Shown in pieces: positions 1-6,510 of a DNA stretch of 10,170 bases. Numbering within the stretch: position 1 is the stretch's first letter; each line of letters begins with the position of its first letter. The DNA is from Nitrospirota bacterium (GTDB taxonomy: Bacteria; Nitrospirota; Thermodesulfovibrionia; Thermodesulfovibrionales; UBA6898). Under the pieces are notes generated by a model, which saw only the letters and a list, made by a program, of their open reading frames with translations, searched no databases and was not told the origin of the DNA. The stretch spans positions 1 through 10,170 of the forward strand of contig JAJYLU010000029.1 in the NCBI GenBank assembly GCA_021787505.1, read 5' to 3'. The position numbers and the translations under genes were made by a program.

Positions 1-1932
1 CTCGACCGAATCCTCTTTAAGAGCATCGGCTACCGCCACGATACCCGCGGCCTTGCCGTCAACTCCCAAATACATCGGGGTCTTGCCCCGTTCGGACAGT
101 CCGGATGCATCCCGTCCGAGTCCGCCGACCTCGATACCCTCTTCCTCCATGAACTTTTGATTGCCGAGCAGGACCTTTTTCCCGTCTATGATCGCCCTGA
201 TCCCATGTCCTGGTACCGCCTCAAAGTCCCCGGGATCTTTGATCGCGACGTTCTTTTCCCTCGCCTTTTTTATGATCGCCTCGCCGAGCGGGTGTTCCGA
301 TCCTTTCTCTGCGGAGCCGGCATAGAAAAGAATTTCTTCGTCACTGTATCCACGTGATACAAGGTCGGTGACTTCGGGCTCGCCCTTCGTCAGAGTGCCT
401 GTCTTATCGAAGACGACCGTGCTTATTTTATGAGCTGTCTCCAGGGCCTCGCCGCTCCTGATCAGGACACCGTTTTCCGCCCCCTTGCCAGTCCCCACCA
501 TGATTGAGGTCGGCGTTGCAAGACCGAGCGAACACGGGCAGGCGATGATAAGGACCGCAATGAAATTGAGGACCGCATACGTGAATGAGGGCTCGGGACC
601 GAAGAAGTACCAAACGATAAAGGTCACCGTTGCGACCCCGATCACGGCGGGTACAAAATAGGAGGCGATAAGGTCCGCGAGTCGCGCGATCGGCGGCTTG
701 GAGCCCTGGGCGGTCTGGACCATATCGATGATATGGGCGAGCATCGTGTCCCTGCCGACCTTTGTCGCCTCGAACCGGAAAGAGCCCGTCTTGTTTATCG
801 TCGCACCGATCACCTCGTCTCCCACGTTCTTCTCGACCGGCATCGACTCCCCGGTCACCATCGATTCGTCCACGGACGAATACCCTTCCTTGATCACACC
901 GTCGACCGGGATCTTCTCGCCCGGCCGCACGATGACGATATCGCCGATCTCCATATCTTCCATCGGGATATCCGTCTCGCTTCCGCCCCGAAGGACGCGC
1001 GCCGTCTTTGCCTGAAGGCCGATCAGTTTCTTGATCGCCTCCGAAGTCTGCCCCTTTGCCCTGGCCTCGAAAAGTCTGCCGAGAAGGATGAGCACGACGA
1101 TCGTGGCGGCGGTGTCGAAATAGACTTCCGGCGAATAGCCCTTCAGTGCGAAGACAGACGGGAAAAAGGTCGCAACCACGCTGTACAGATATGCAGCGGA
1201 AGTTCCTACGGCGATCAGTGTGTTCATATTGGTTGTCCTGTGGCGGGCCGCGGAAACGGCGCCGGTGTAAAACTGCCACCCGATCCAGAACTGCACCGGC
1301 GTTTCTATCAGAAGCTGCAAAATGAAATTTGCCTGCCGTGAAAGAGACAGAAGCCTCGAAATCCCGAGACGGTCCCACTGCATGAGGATGAATATCGGCA
1401 GGGCAAGGAGCGCGCCGGCGATCACTTTTTTCTTCAGAGTCCGGTATGCCGCCTCCCTTTCCCTCTGCTCTTTTTCGACCGCATCTTCGCCCTTCTCCGT
1501 TTCGACAATGTCGTAGCCCGCGTCTCTGACCACTTTCCTGAACTCCCGCACCCCCACCTGGGCAGGGAAGTATTCTATCGCCGCCTTCTCGGTGGCGAAG
1601 TTCACGGAGGCCGAGATCACGCCGTCGAGCGAACTCAAGGCCCTCTGCACCGCATCCACACAGACGGCGCATGACATGCCTTTGATCGGCAGGATGACCT
1701 TCGAGACCGATACGCCGTATCCAAGTTCTTTTACCACCTTGATGAAGTCGTCGACCGAGACCTTTGTCTTATCATAAAGGACCGTTGCCTTCTCGGCGGC
1801 GAAGTTCACGGAGGCATCATCGACTCCTTCAAGCGCCGCGAGGCCTTCCTGGATATGTGCCGCGCACGAAGCGCAGGACATGCCGGTCACCGGCAGATCT
1901 ATCCTCGAAGATGATTTCCGACTTTCGGCCAT
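1..1932 (-). CDS. copA: Copper-translocating P1B-type ATPase (CopA-like), C-terminus cut by window edge
   Basis: Inner-membrane pump that uses ATP to export Cu(I) from the cytoplasm. The visible 644 codons run from ATG at 1932 to base 1 without a stop. Two tandem heavy-metal-associated domains come first, each with GMxCxxC (C20/C23 and C88/C91). A membrane region follows, then the actuator motif TGES (360-363), the metal-site motif CPC (465-467) inside [11 protein letters not shown], the phosphorylation motif DKTGTLT (D509) and the P1B signature SEHPLGEA (H547-P548). CPC together with CxxC-type N-terminal domains is the pattern of the Cu+ (P1B-1) group. The last transmembrane helices and the GDGxND hinge lie beyond the window, so ion specificity cannot be confirmed from their Asn/Tyr/Met residues. 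The ATG directly follows the TAA of the selenoprotein gene (no intervening base), which suggests translational coupling. No CsoR- or CueR-type operator was recognised upstream. Gene identity is secure; Cu+ over Ag+ is family inference. Confidence 0.96.
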   Translation of the reverse strand, partial: MAESRKSSSRIDLPVTGMSCASCAAHIQEGLAALEGVDDASVNFAAEKATVLYDKTKVSVDDFIKVVKELGYGVSVSKVILPIKGMSCAVCVDAVQRALSSLDGVISASVNFATEKAAIEYFPAQVGVREFRKVVRDAGYDIVETEKGEDAVEKEQREREAAYRTLKKKVIAGALLALPIFILMQWDRLGISRLLSLSRQANFILQLLIETPVQFWIGWQFYTGAVSAARHRTTNMNTLIAVGTSAAYLYSVVATFFPSVFALKGYSPEVYFDTAATIVVLILLGRLFEARAKGQTSEAIKKLIGLQAKTARVLRGGSETDIPMEDMEIGDIVIVRPGEKIPVDGVIKEGYSSVDESMVTGESMPVEKNVGDEVIGATINKTGSFRFEATKVGRDTMLAHIIDMVQTAQGSKPPIARLADLIASYFVPAVIGVATVTFIVWYFFGPEPSFTYAVLNFIAVLIIACPCSLGLATPTSIMVGTGKGAENGVLIRSGEALETAHKISTVVFDKTGTLTKGEPEVTDLVSRGYSDEEILFYAGSAEKGSEHPLGEAIIKKAREKNVAIKDPGDFEAVPGHGIRAIIDGKKVLLGNQKFMEEEGIEVGGLGRDASGLSERGKTPMYLGVDGKAAGIVAVADALKEDSVE

Positions 1933-2184
1933 TTATTGGGCCCCACCCGTCTTGTCGATCAACTTTTCTATCTCCTCCCTGTTCTGCTTGAATCCCAGGA
2001 AGACCCTGCCGTCTATCACGAGCGTAGGCGTGGCCAGCCGTCCATGTTTAGATGCGAGTTCTTCCCTGGCGGTTCTGTCCGTTGCGATATCTTTGTTCAC
2101 AAACTTCACACCCTTGGCTGAAAGAAACTCTTTCAGTGCATGACAATCGTGTCAGTTCGGAGCGGTGTAAAGTACAATCTCCAT
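1933..2184 (-). CDS. Glutaredoxin-like selenoprotein (UxxC), in-frame UGA at codon 11
   Basis: Predicted 83-residue thioredoxin-fold redox protein. Read with UGA as selenocysteine it begins MEIVLYTAPN-U-HDC and continues HALKEFLSAKGVKF; U11 takes the place of the nucleophilic Cys of the glutaredoxin CxxC and C14 is the resolving Cys. The rest is a normal glutaredoxin/NrdH-type core: KDIATDRTAREEL, then the cis-proline loop ATPTLVIDGRVFLGF (TP motif) and a C-terminal helix NREEIEKLID. TGA is at 2154-2152, and the frame is open on both sides from ATG 2184 to TAA 1935-1933. Upstream GGAAGGA and AGAGAAAG offer a ribosome site. A SECIS-like hairpin lies at 2118-2136. The stop abuts the copA start. 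A true nonsense mutation or sequencing error is possible but would have to hit the one position where Sec is expected. I recall a database family called 'Uxx-star glutaredoxin-like (seleno)protein' that may cover it. Substrate unknown; a role in thiol or copper homeostasis is inferred from copA. Confidence 0.85.
2118..2136 (-). promoter_or_regulatory. Putative bacterial SECIS hairpin
   Basis: On the mRNA strand CTGAAAGA-GTT-TCTTTCAG forms a perfect 8-bp stem with loop GUU (or 7 bp with loop AGUUU). It starts 15 nt after the UGA, and its loop G is 23 nt after it. Published bacterial SECIS rules call for a small apical loop with a G among its first two bases, about 16-37 nt downstream of the UGA; this hairpin meets them. 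It would recruit SelB-GTP-Sec-tRNA. A second small stem TGACA-CGAT-TGTCA (2141-2154) includes the UGA itself and could form the lower part of the structure. Confidence 0.72.
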
Positions 2185-2243
2185 GCTTTCTCTATTTTCC
2201 TTCCACCCTCTGCTTAACTAAAAAATAGTTGCAAATACTCTTA

Positions 2244-2249
2244 ATTATA
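2244..2249 (-). promoter_or_regulatory. Candidate -10 box for the selenoprotein-copA transcript
   Basis: A perfect TATAAT on the minus strand lies 60 bases upstream of the selenoprotein ATG, within an AT-rich stretch. No convincing -35 is visible at 16-18 bp (best is TTCCTG-like), which would fit an activator-dependent promoter, but that is inference. Confidence 0.4.
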
Positions 2250-2334
2250 ACACCTTTCATCCTCAGCCAGGAAATAAAGCCCATCGCTCACTTAATTCTC
2301 CGATATTTCATAGAAGATGAGGACAGGTGTGCTG

Positions 2335-2374
2335 AAAAACAGGCATAGTCGAGTCCCGAAGGCCTTCGTCTGCC
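2335..2374 (-). terminator. Weak terminator candidate after the repeat lipoprotein gene
   Basis: Downstream of the stop at 2401, the minus strand has a GGCA/TGCC outer pairing enclosing the 12-bp palindrome CGAAGGCCTTCG (2357-2368), then TG and five T residues. The stem is poorly matched between the outer and inner parts, so this may only be a palindromic remnant. The remainder of 2185-2400 shows nothing else recognisable apart from the -10 candidate. Confidence 0.3.
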
Positions 2375-2400
2375 GCAATGCAACGATAGGCTAGGCTGCT

Positions 2401-4203
2401 TTATTTCCCCTTCGCCTCGACAAAGACCTTCTTGCAGGCGAAATGTCTGAGATTACCGTCATAATCTCCGACGGCGAGCTCGATCCCTCCGTTTCCTGTT
2501 ATCGCCGAAGGAGAACTATGGTCTTTGACGAGGATGCCCTCAAGAAAGCCATCGGGCTGGAACGCCTGTGCCTTTGAAGGGTCGTCTTTTGCCTTAAAAA
2601 TGGCGATCCTTCCATCCTGCTCCCCTACCAGCAGATAAATCGTTCCTGCATCCCGCACGAGAGCCGGCGAAGCGTACCGGTCGACCTTCACCCGGTCAAA
2701 GACACCGTTGATCCTTTCCCATGACGGGCTTCCATCGGCTCCGGTCCCATAGCGGAACCCCTGCACATGGCCGTCGACATCGCCGACAATCAATTCCCAG
2801 CTGCCGTCCCTGTCGAGATCGAATATCGCGGGCGAGGCGTGCAGCATCTTTGGGAGTCCGGCGAAGAAATTCTTCTGTTCGTTCCATGAAGGTCTTTCCA
2901 TACTGCCGGAATTCATGAAGGCCCTAACAAGTCCGTCCTGCTGCCCGGTGACCAGGAGGGTCTTCCCTTGCCATTCGGTGAGCACCCCTTTAGAAAACCC
3001 CGAAAGCTTGATACCTTTGAAAAACTGTTTTCTTTCCACCGGCAGCATCTTCCCGGCCGGGGAGTCGAATTCGAACAATTTCAGTTCACCGTCGACATTT
3101 CCGGAAGTCATCCACCGTTCGTCGCCGCGGTCACCCATCACGGGCGTGCAGACCGGACCCGGCAGAATACGTCCGGCAAAGAGGGCCGGCGATTCTTCCC
3201 ATTCCCGGAAATTGCCTTTCGCGTTTCTGAAATACCGGATCTGTCCGCTTCCGTCAGCCACTACCAGGTCCGGACCCAGCGGGTCGGAAGTTCTTATGAA
3301 AGACGGTGAGGCAAAGCTCGGGGTCGATATCCTGAGCGTTGTCCTGCTCCAGCTCCCCCTCTTTCCGTTTGCGTGCTCGAAAAGATAGAGTTTCCCCATG
3401 TCATTTCCCACCATAAGATAGGTCCTGTCGCCCTTCGAGAATACCGCGGGCACTATGTACATCCCAAGACGGACCCCTCTGAAAAAGGCTGCATCTTTCC
3501 TGAACTCAATATGCCCGTTCTTCGAGACGTTCCTGAAAAGAAAAAGGTGGCCCTCCGAATTCCCGACGATAAGGTCCGGCTTGCCTTTCTTGCCCGTCGA
3601 GGCGACCGCAGGGACCGCATCGTTGCCGACCCTTATTTCCGGCATCTCCACCTTCCTCCACATGGGCTCGGCTGCAGTACCGACATTCCTGAAGACAAGC
3701 ACTCTTCCGGAGTCGGACGAAAAACCTCCAGTGCCTACAATAATCTCGGGCTTTCCGTCGTCATCGATGTCACCTGCGGCAGGAGCGGAAAAAGCGCCGG
3801 ACGATACGCCCTGAAAATAATCCTCATTCAATCTCCATTCAGGGTCCAGGGCCGTCCCGTGATTCTTGTAGAGACGAAGCGATCCGTCCTTGCTGCCGGC
3901 TATCAATTCCTCCGCCCCATCGCCGTCCATATCATAGAATGTCGTTCTGACAAAAGGAAGCGCTTCGATGCCGCAGCGGTTAAAGATATGCTTTGTGTCC
4001 TCCCGGCATTGCAGGGAAACCCGCAGTTTCGGGGCAGGAGGAGGCGTTGGTACCGGTTTTTCGGCAACCCGCGGGGGAGGCGGAGGCGGCGGTTCGACGG
4101 GCCGCACGATCTCTTTTTCCGTCGAACACGAAGAGAATACTAAAAGCAGGGCCGAAACAACAATCGTCCACTTGGATAAAAATCGGTCTGCCAGGTCTCT
4201 CAT
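2401..4203 (-). CDS. FG-GAP/VCBS-type repeat lipoprotein, probable beta-propeller
   Basis: Predicted 600-residue lipoprotein. The N-terminus (MRDLADRFLSKW, then a hydrophobic core and LVFSSC) is a signal peptide with lipobox Cys26. A proline-rich spacer follows, with seven prolines in a row, like the linker of the neighbouring OmpA gene. The remainder is about ten repeats, each a short strand pattern such as DMDGDGAEELIAGSKDGSL, DIDDDGKPEIIVGTGG and DLDRDGSWELIVGDVDGH, ending in aromatic-rich strands (LYKN, VFRN, LFRN). DxDxDG-type loops resemble Ca2+-binding FG-GAP/VCBS blades; several copies have lost the acidic residues. The likely product is a surface or periplasmic beta-propeller anchored by lipid. 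ATG 4203 is chosen because it gives a compact signal peptide; a TTG at 4230 would add nine residues. Ribosome-site support is weak for both. Partner or ligand unknown. No enzyme motif seen. Confidence 0.85.
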   Translation of the reverse strand: MRDLADRFLSKWTIVVSALLLVFSSCSTEKEIVRPVEPPPPPPPRVAEKPVPTPPPAPKLRVSLQCREDTKHIFNRCGIEALPFVRTTFYDMDGDGAEELIAGSKDGSLRLYKNHGTALDPEWRLNEDYFQGVSSGAFSAPAAGDIDDDGKPEIIVGTGGFSSDSGRVLVFRNVGTAAEPMWRKVEMPEIRVGNDAVPAVASTGKKGKPDLIVGNSEGHLFLFRNVSKNGHIEFRKDAAFFRGVRLGMYIVPAVFSKGDRTYLMVGNDMGKLYLFEHANGKRGSWSRTTLRISTPSFASPSFIRTSDPLGPDLVVADGSGQIRYFRNAKGNFREWEESPALFAGRILPGPVCTPVMGDRGDERWMTSGNVDGELKLFEFDSPAGKMLPVERKQFFKGIKLSGFSKGVLTEWQGKTLLVTGQQDGLVRAFMNSGSMERPSWNEQKNFFAGLPKMLHASPAIFDLDRDGSWELIVGDVDGHVQGFRYGTGADGSPSWERINGVFDRVKVDRYASPALVRDAGTIYLLVGEQDGRIAIFKAKDDPSKAQAFQPDGFLEGILVKDHSSPSAITGNGGIELAVGDYDGNLRHFACKKVFVEAKGK

Positions 4204-4282
4204 TATTCTGTCCGTCTTACGAAACAGCAAGGACCCCGGTAATGTTCCACAGGGCCCTCATCCGGTACTGTTCAATTGTATA

Positions 4283-4384
4283 CTATTTTGCGATTATTTC
4301 AAAGTGCACCCGCCTGTTGATCCTCGATTCCTTCGACTTCCTCCAGGCAGGTCCGGTCTCCGTATCGGCCCTCCTGGTCGACCC
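4283..4384 (-). pseudogene. Remnant of an OmpA-family C-terminus
   Basis: A 33-codon open stretch ends with SRINRRVHFEIIAK and TAG. This aligns with the last residues of the intact OmpA gene next door (KSNRRVHFVVIVK, TAG): NRRVHF is identical and the stop coincides. By eye the last 42 bases match at about 30 positions. An in-frame TAA at 4387-4385 cuts it off upstream, and the ompA terminator lies immediately beyond, so no longer gene can be attached. I read it as the tail left by a lost ompA paralogue. Its divergence argues against a recent tandem copy. Confidence 0.65.
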
Positions 4385-4433
4385 TTAGTATTGATGAAGA
4401 AGTTTCCGGTTTACGAAAGAGGAAATTTAGAAC

Positions 4434-4475
4434 AAAAAAAAAGACCCCCGACCGCAAAAAAAGGTCAGGGGTCTT
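4434..4475 (-). terminator. Rho-independent terminator of the ompA-like gene
   Basis: On the minus strand AAGACCCCTGACC pairs with GGTCGGGGGTCTT (13 bp, one G-U) around a 9-nt loop, followed by a run of nine T residues. It begins 10 bases after the ompA stop codon. Confidence 0.92.
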
Positions 4476-4484
4476 CCTCCACAG

Positions 4485-5456
4485 CTATTTTACGATAACT
4501 ACAAAATGCACCCTTCTATTAGACTTCATGCACTCGGAGTTCTTGTTATGAGGAGTTGGCTTTTCAATACACAGCGGCACTGTCTTGCCATAGGATATAG
4601 TCGTGAGCCTGTCTGCCTGTATGCCGGCTTTCACGAGGTATTCCTTCACTGCATTCGCCCTCCGTTCGCCCAGGGCCATATTGTACTTCTCAGGTCCATG
4701 CGCACAGGCGTGTCCTTGGATCTCAACCCGCATTCCCTCGTCAGCTTTCATCTTCTCTAAGTTGGCGTCGAGAATATTTCTCGCCTCGGCAGTAAGTGTC
4801 GCCTTGTCGAAGTCGAAATGAACATCCTCGAGAGAAATGACCTTTGCTTCCTCTTTCGGCGCCGGCGGAGGTGGCGGAGGAGGCGCAGGCTTCTCTTCAA
4901 CCGCAGGTGGCGGAGGAGGCGGTGGCGGTGGTGGTGGCGGAGGAGGCGGTGGCGGCGGAGGAGGCGGTGGCGCAGCGGCAGTCTTCCCGCCGAATGCTAT
5001 CGTAAACCCTGCCGTCGCGGCCACGCTGTTGAATTCGGTGAACACCCCTCTGGCGTCCAATCTGAAGGCGATGTTGTCGGTCAGGAAATATTTGAACCCG
5101 AGCCCTACGTCCCCCATCAGATGGGTTTCGGTGCCCTCACGGATGAAGGCGCCGCCCGCACCGGCAACTAAAAAAGGATTAAATGGCCCGTCCGGTGTAA
5201 TATGGTAGACCAAATCAGCGTGATACATCTCCGCCCTCGAGACGAAATGATCGAACGCTGCCTCGACCCCCCAATTCCTGGTAAAATTGTACCCTGCGCG
5301 GATGCCGAGGGTCCCTTTGTCCGGGGTCTCATTCGAAGTAAAATAATAACCTGCATAGGGGTTGACCTCGAAGCTTCCCTCCTTAATTTCAGCGTATGAC
5401 AGCAAGGGTGCGACAAAGACTGAGATAAAGACAAAGGCCAATAATATTCTTCTCAT
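4485..5456 (-). CDS. OmpA-family outer membrane porin with poly-proline linker
   Basis: 323-residue outer membrane protein tethering the envelope to peptidoglycan. Residues 1-22 are a signal peptide (ending LLSYA). About 23-160 is an eight-stranded-barrel type domain with alternating aromatic strands (VNPYAGYYFTSNE, LGIRAGYNFTRNWGVEAAF, IAFRLDARGVF). The linker has 22 consecutive prolines (163-184) and then a seven-proline block. From V212 comes the OmpA peptidoglycan-binding domain: VHFDFDKATLTAEA, VEIQGHACAHG, YNMALGERRANAVKEYL and the closing NRRVHF. HACAHG replaces the commoner HTDxxG, and two further Cys (CIEKP, SECMK) could form a disulfide. The start is fixed by AAGGAGG six bases upstream of ATG 5456. 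It has its own promoter and terminator, so it is monocistronic. General OmpA/OprF-type role is family knowledge; pore function untested. Confidence 0.94.
   Translation of the reverse strand: MRRILLAFVFISVFVAPLLSYAEIKEGSFEVNPYAGYYFTSNETPDKGTLGIRAGYNFTRNWGVEAAFDHFVSRAEMYHADLVYHITPDGPFNPFLVAGAGGAFIREGTETHLMGDVGLGFKYFLTDNIAFRLDARGVFTEFNSVAATAGFTIAFGGKTAAAPPPPPPPPPPPPPPPPPPPPPPAVEEKPAPPPPPPPAPKEEAKVISLEDVHFDFDKATLTAEARNILDANLEKMKADEGMRVEIQGHACAHGPEKYNMALGERRANAVKEYLVKAGIQADRLTTISYGKTVPLCIEKPTPHNKNSECMKSNRRVHFVVIVK
4863..4970. repeat. GGN-rich microsatellite encoding the OmpA poly-proline linker
   Basis: The plus strand reads as uninterrupted GGT/GGC/GGA triplets over 4905-4970 (22 proline codons on the minus strand) and again over 4863-4883 (7 prolines). 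An exact 18-bp unit, GGCGGAGGAGGCGGTGGC, occurs at 4909-4926 and as two tandem copies at 4936-4953 and 4954-4971, showing that the tract grew by unit duplication. Confidence 0.9.
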
Positions 5457-5488
5457 GCTCCCTCCTTAGAATATGGATTTAGAGTAAT

Positions 5489-5515
5489 ATTATATCGAAA
5501 AGCTGTATCTGTCAA
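5489..5515 (-). promoter_or_regulatory. Sigma-70 type promoter of the ompA-like gene
   Basis: Minus strand carries a perfect TTGACA (5515-5510) and a perfect TATAAT (5494-5489). Their spacer is 15 bp, shorter than ideal; the overlapping TAATAT gives 17 bp. The predicted 5' leader is about 25-30 nt, leading into AAGGAGG and ATG 5456. Confidence 0.72.
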
Positions 5516-5605
5516 CTGCAGGCTGAAGTTTTGAAAGGTGTCGCAAACTCTATTCCTTTGCATCGAGACGCGACTTGTAAGGCAGGCCCGGAAGGGCGGA
5601 CGGAT

Positions 5606-5650
5606 CAGTATTTCAGTATTCAGTATTTCAGTATTCAGTATTTCAGTATT
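5606..5650. repeat. Three exact tandem copies of a 15-bp unit over a gene's 3' end
   Basis: CAGTATTTCAGTATT occurs three times without a mismatch. On the minus strand each unit reads ATA CTG AAA TAC TGA, so the end of the TPR lipoprotein gene (ILKY and stop) is repeated in frame three times. Confidence 0.95.
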
Positions 5651-6345
5651 TCAAGATAATCGGCAATGTCTTTCTCCTCGTACCCCTTCGCCGCCAGCTT
5701 CTTGACGCGAAGATCTTCCACCGCCTTTTCCCGGTCGCCGTGATAAAGAGGGTCCAGTTTGACCGCCTCTGTAATCGCAGTCGATGCCTCGCCGTATCTT
5801 CCCATTGCGTTCAGGCAGAGCGCAAGCCGCCAATACCCGAGGCTGAGACCGGGCGCCCTTTTTATCGCCTCTTTATAGGACTGCAGCGCAGCATCATTCT
5901 TCCCAAGGCGATAATATGCATTGCCCATATTAATATATGCCTTTTCCGCCGTAAGATATAAGGGGTTGGAAAGCGCCTTCCGGTAAAAAGAGAGCGCCTT
6001 TTCGAAATCGCCGAGCTTCTCATAAGAATAGCCGAGGTTATTATAGGCCTCGGAGAACGACGGGTCCTCTTTCACCGCTTTTTCGAACCATTCGATTGCC
6101 TTCTTTGTCTCATCGAGATGCAGGAGATAGACTATCCCGATGGCGTTGAGGATTTCTTTGTTGTGGGGGTTCAGATCATAGGCCTTATGGAACTCCACGA
6201 ACGCCTGCTGGACCCTGTCGCTGTTGAGATAGGCGATACCGAGTTTATAATGCGCGTCCGACTTATTGATGCTGGCGGTCGTTGCGCACGAGGCCGAGAG
6301 AGAGATAATCACGAGTATCAGAAAAAGAATTTTCAATTTTATCAA
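5635..6345 (-). CDS. TPR-repeat lipoprotein (PilF/PilW-like)
   Basis: 236-residue exported lipoprotein. The N-terminus MIKLKILFLILVIISLSASC is a signal peptide with lipobox Cys20. About five tetratricopeptide repeats follow from residue 31, with typical W/L/G/Y/A/P spacing, for example AHYKLGIAYLNSDRVQQAF, ILNAIGIVYLLHLDETKKAI, AYNNLGYSYEKLGDFEKAL, AYINMGNAYYRLGKNDAAL and GYWRLALCLNAMGRYGEAS. The product is a periplasmic or outer-membrane scaffold. PilF/PilW of type IV pili has this architecture and length, but many unrelated lipoproteins share it and no pilus genes are visible. The start is TTG at 6345, strongly supported by GGAGG (6357-6353) seven bases upstream; no ATG competes. Its stop is TGA, followed in frame by two more TGA codons from the 15-bp tandem repeat. 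No terminator hairpin was found between it and the ompA promoter. Confidence 0.9.
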   Translation of the reverse strand: MIKLKILFLILVIISLSASCATTASINKSDAHYKLGIAYLNSDRVQQAFVEFHKAYDLNPHNKEILNAIGIVYLLHLDETKKAIEWFEKAVKEDPSFSEAYNNLGYSYEKLGDFEKALSFYRKALSNPLYLTAEKAYINMGNAYYRLGKNDAALQSYKEAIKRAPGLSLGYWRLALCLNAMGRYGEASTAITEAVKLDPLYHGDREKAVEDLRVKKLAAKGYEEKDIADYLEILKY

Positions 6346-6450
6346 AAGGAAGCCTCCAGAAATCCGAATCCGAGCTGCTTTTCACTATCCATAACCTATC
6401 AGAAGGCGATCCGCCAAGTAAAGAGAAATATGAGAATGAAATTAACCCTG

Positions 6451-6466
6451 ATGATGCGCGCATCAT
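6451..6466. other. Perfect 16-bp palindrome between rlmN and the TPR gene
   Basis: ATGATGCGCGCATCAT is a perfect dyad and sits 45 bases past the rlmN stop, about 105 bases upstream of the TPR gene start. It could be an operator for a dimeric regulator or the stem of an RNA structure; no run of T follows, so it is not a normal terminator. A nearby GGCG-ATC-CGCC dyad (6403-6413) accompanies it. Confidence 0.5.
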
Positions 6467-6510
6467 AGGAAGACATGCTGAAAAAAGCCATAAAAGCGAC
6501 AAGATTTGGG

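Noticed and set aside
428..1672. Long minus-strand open frame of 414 codons
   Set aside because: Arg/Gly-rich shadow in another frame of copA; the copA frame carries all P-type ATPase motifs.
2152..2154. TGA as a disabling nonsense mutation making the glutaredoxin gene a pseudogene
   Set aside because: It lies exactly at the first redox Cys position, with a SECIS-like hairpin behind it and an otherwise intact frame; recoding explains all of these together.
2185..2300. CueR or CsoR operator ahead of the copper locus
   Set aside because: No matching GC-rich inverted repeat or 19-20 bp spaced promoter could be seen.
3373..4143. 256-codon plus-strand open frame opposite the propeller lipoprotein
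   Set aside because: Antisense shadow with no recognisable motifs and Arg-rich composition, while the minus frame has a lipobox and clear repeats.
4837..5208. Glycine-rich plus-strand protein opposite ompA
   Set aside because: The glycine run is merely the complement of the proline codons; no ribosome site and no domain.
5642..5644. TGA of the TPR gene as another selenocysteine codon
   Set aside because: It ends a complete protein, two more TGA follow at 15-nt intervals, there is no Cys-type redox context and no SECIS-like hairpin.
5606..5650. CRISPR-like array
   Set aside because: Units are 15 bp and directly contiguous with no spacers.
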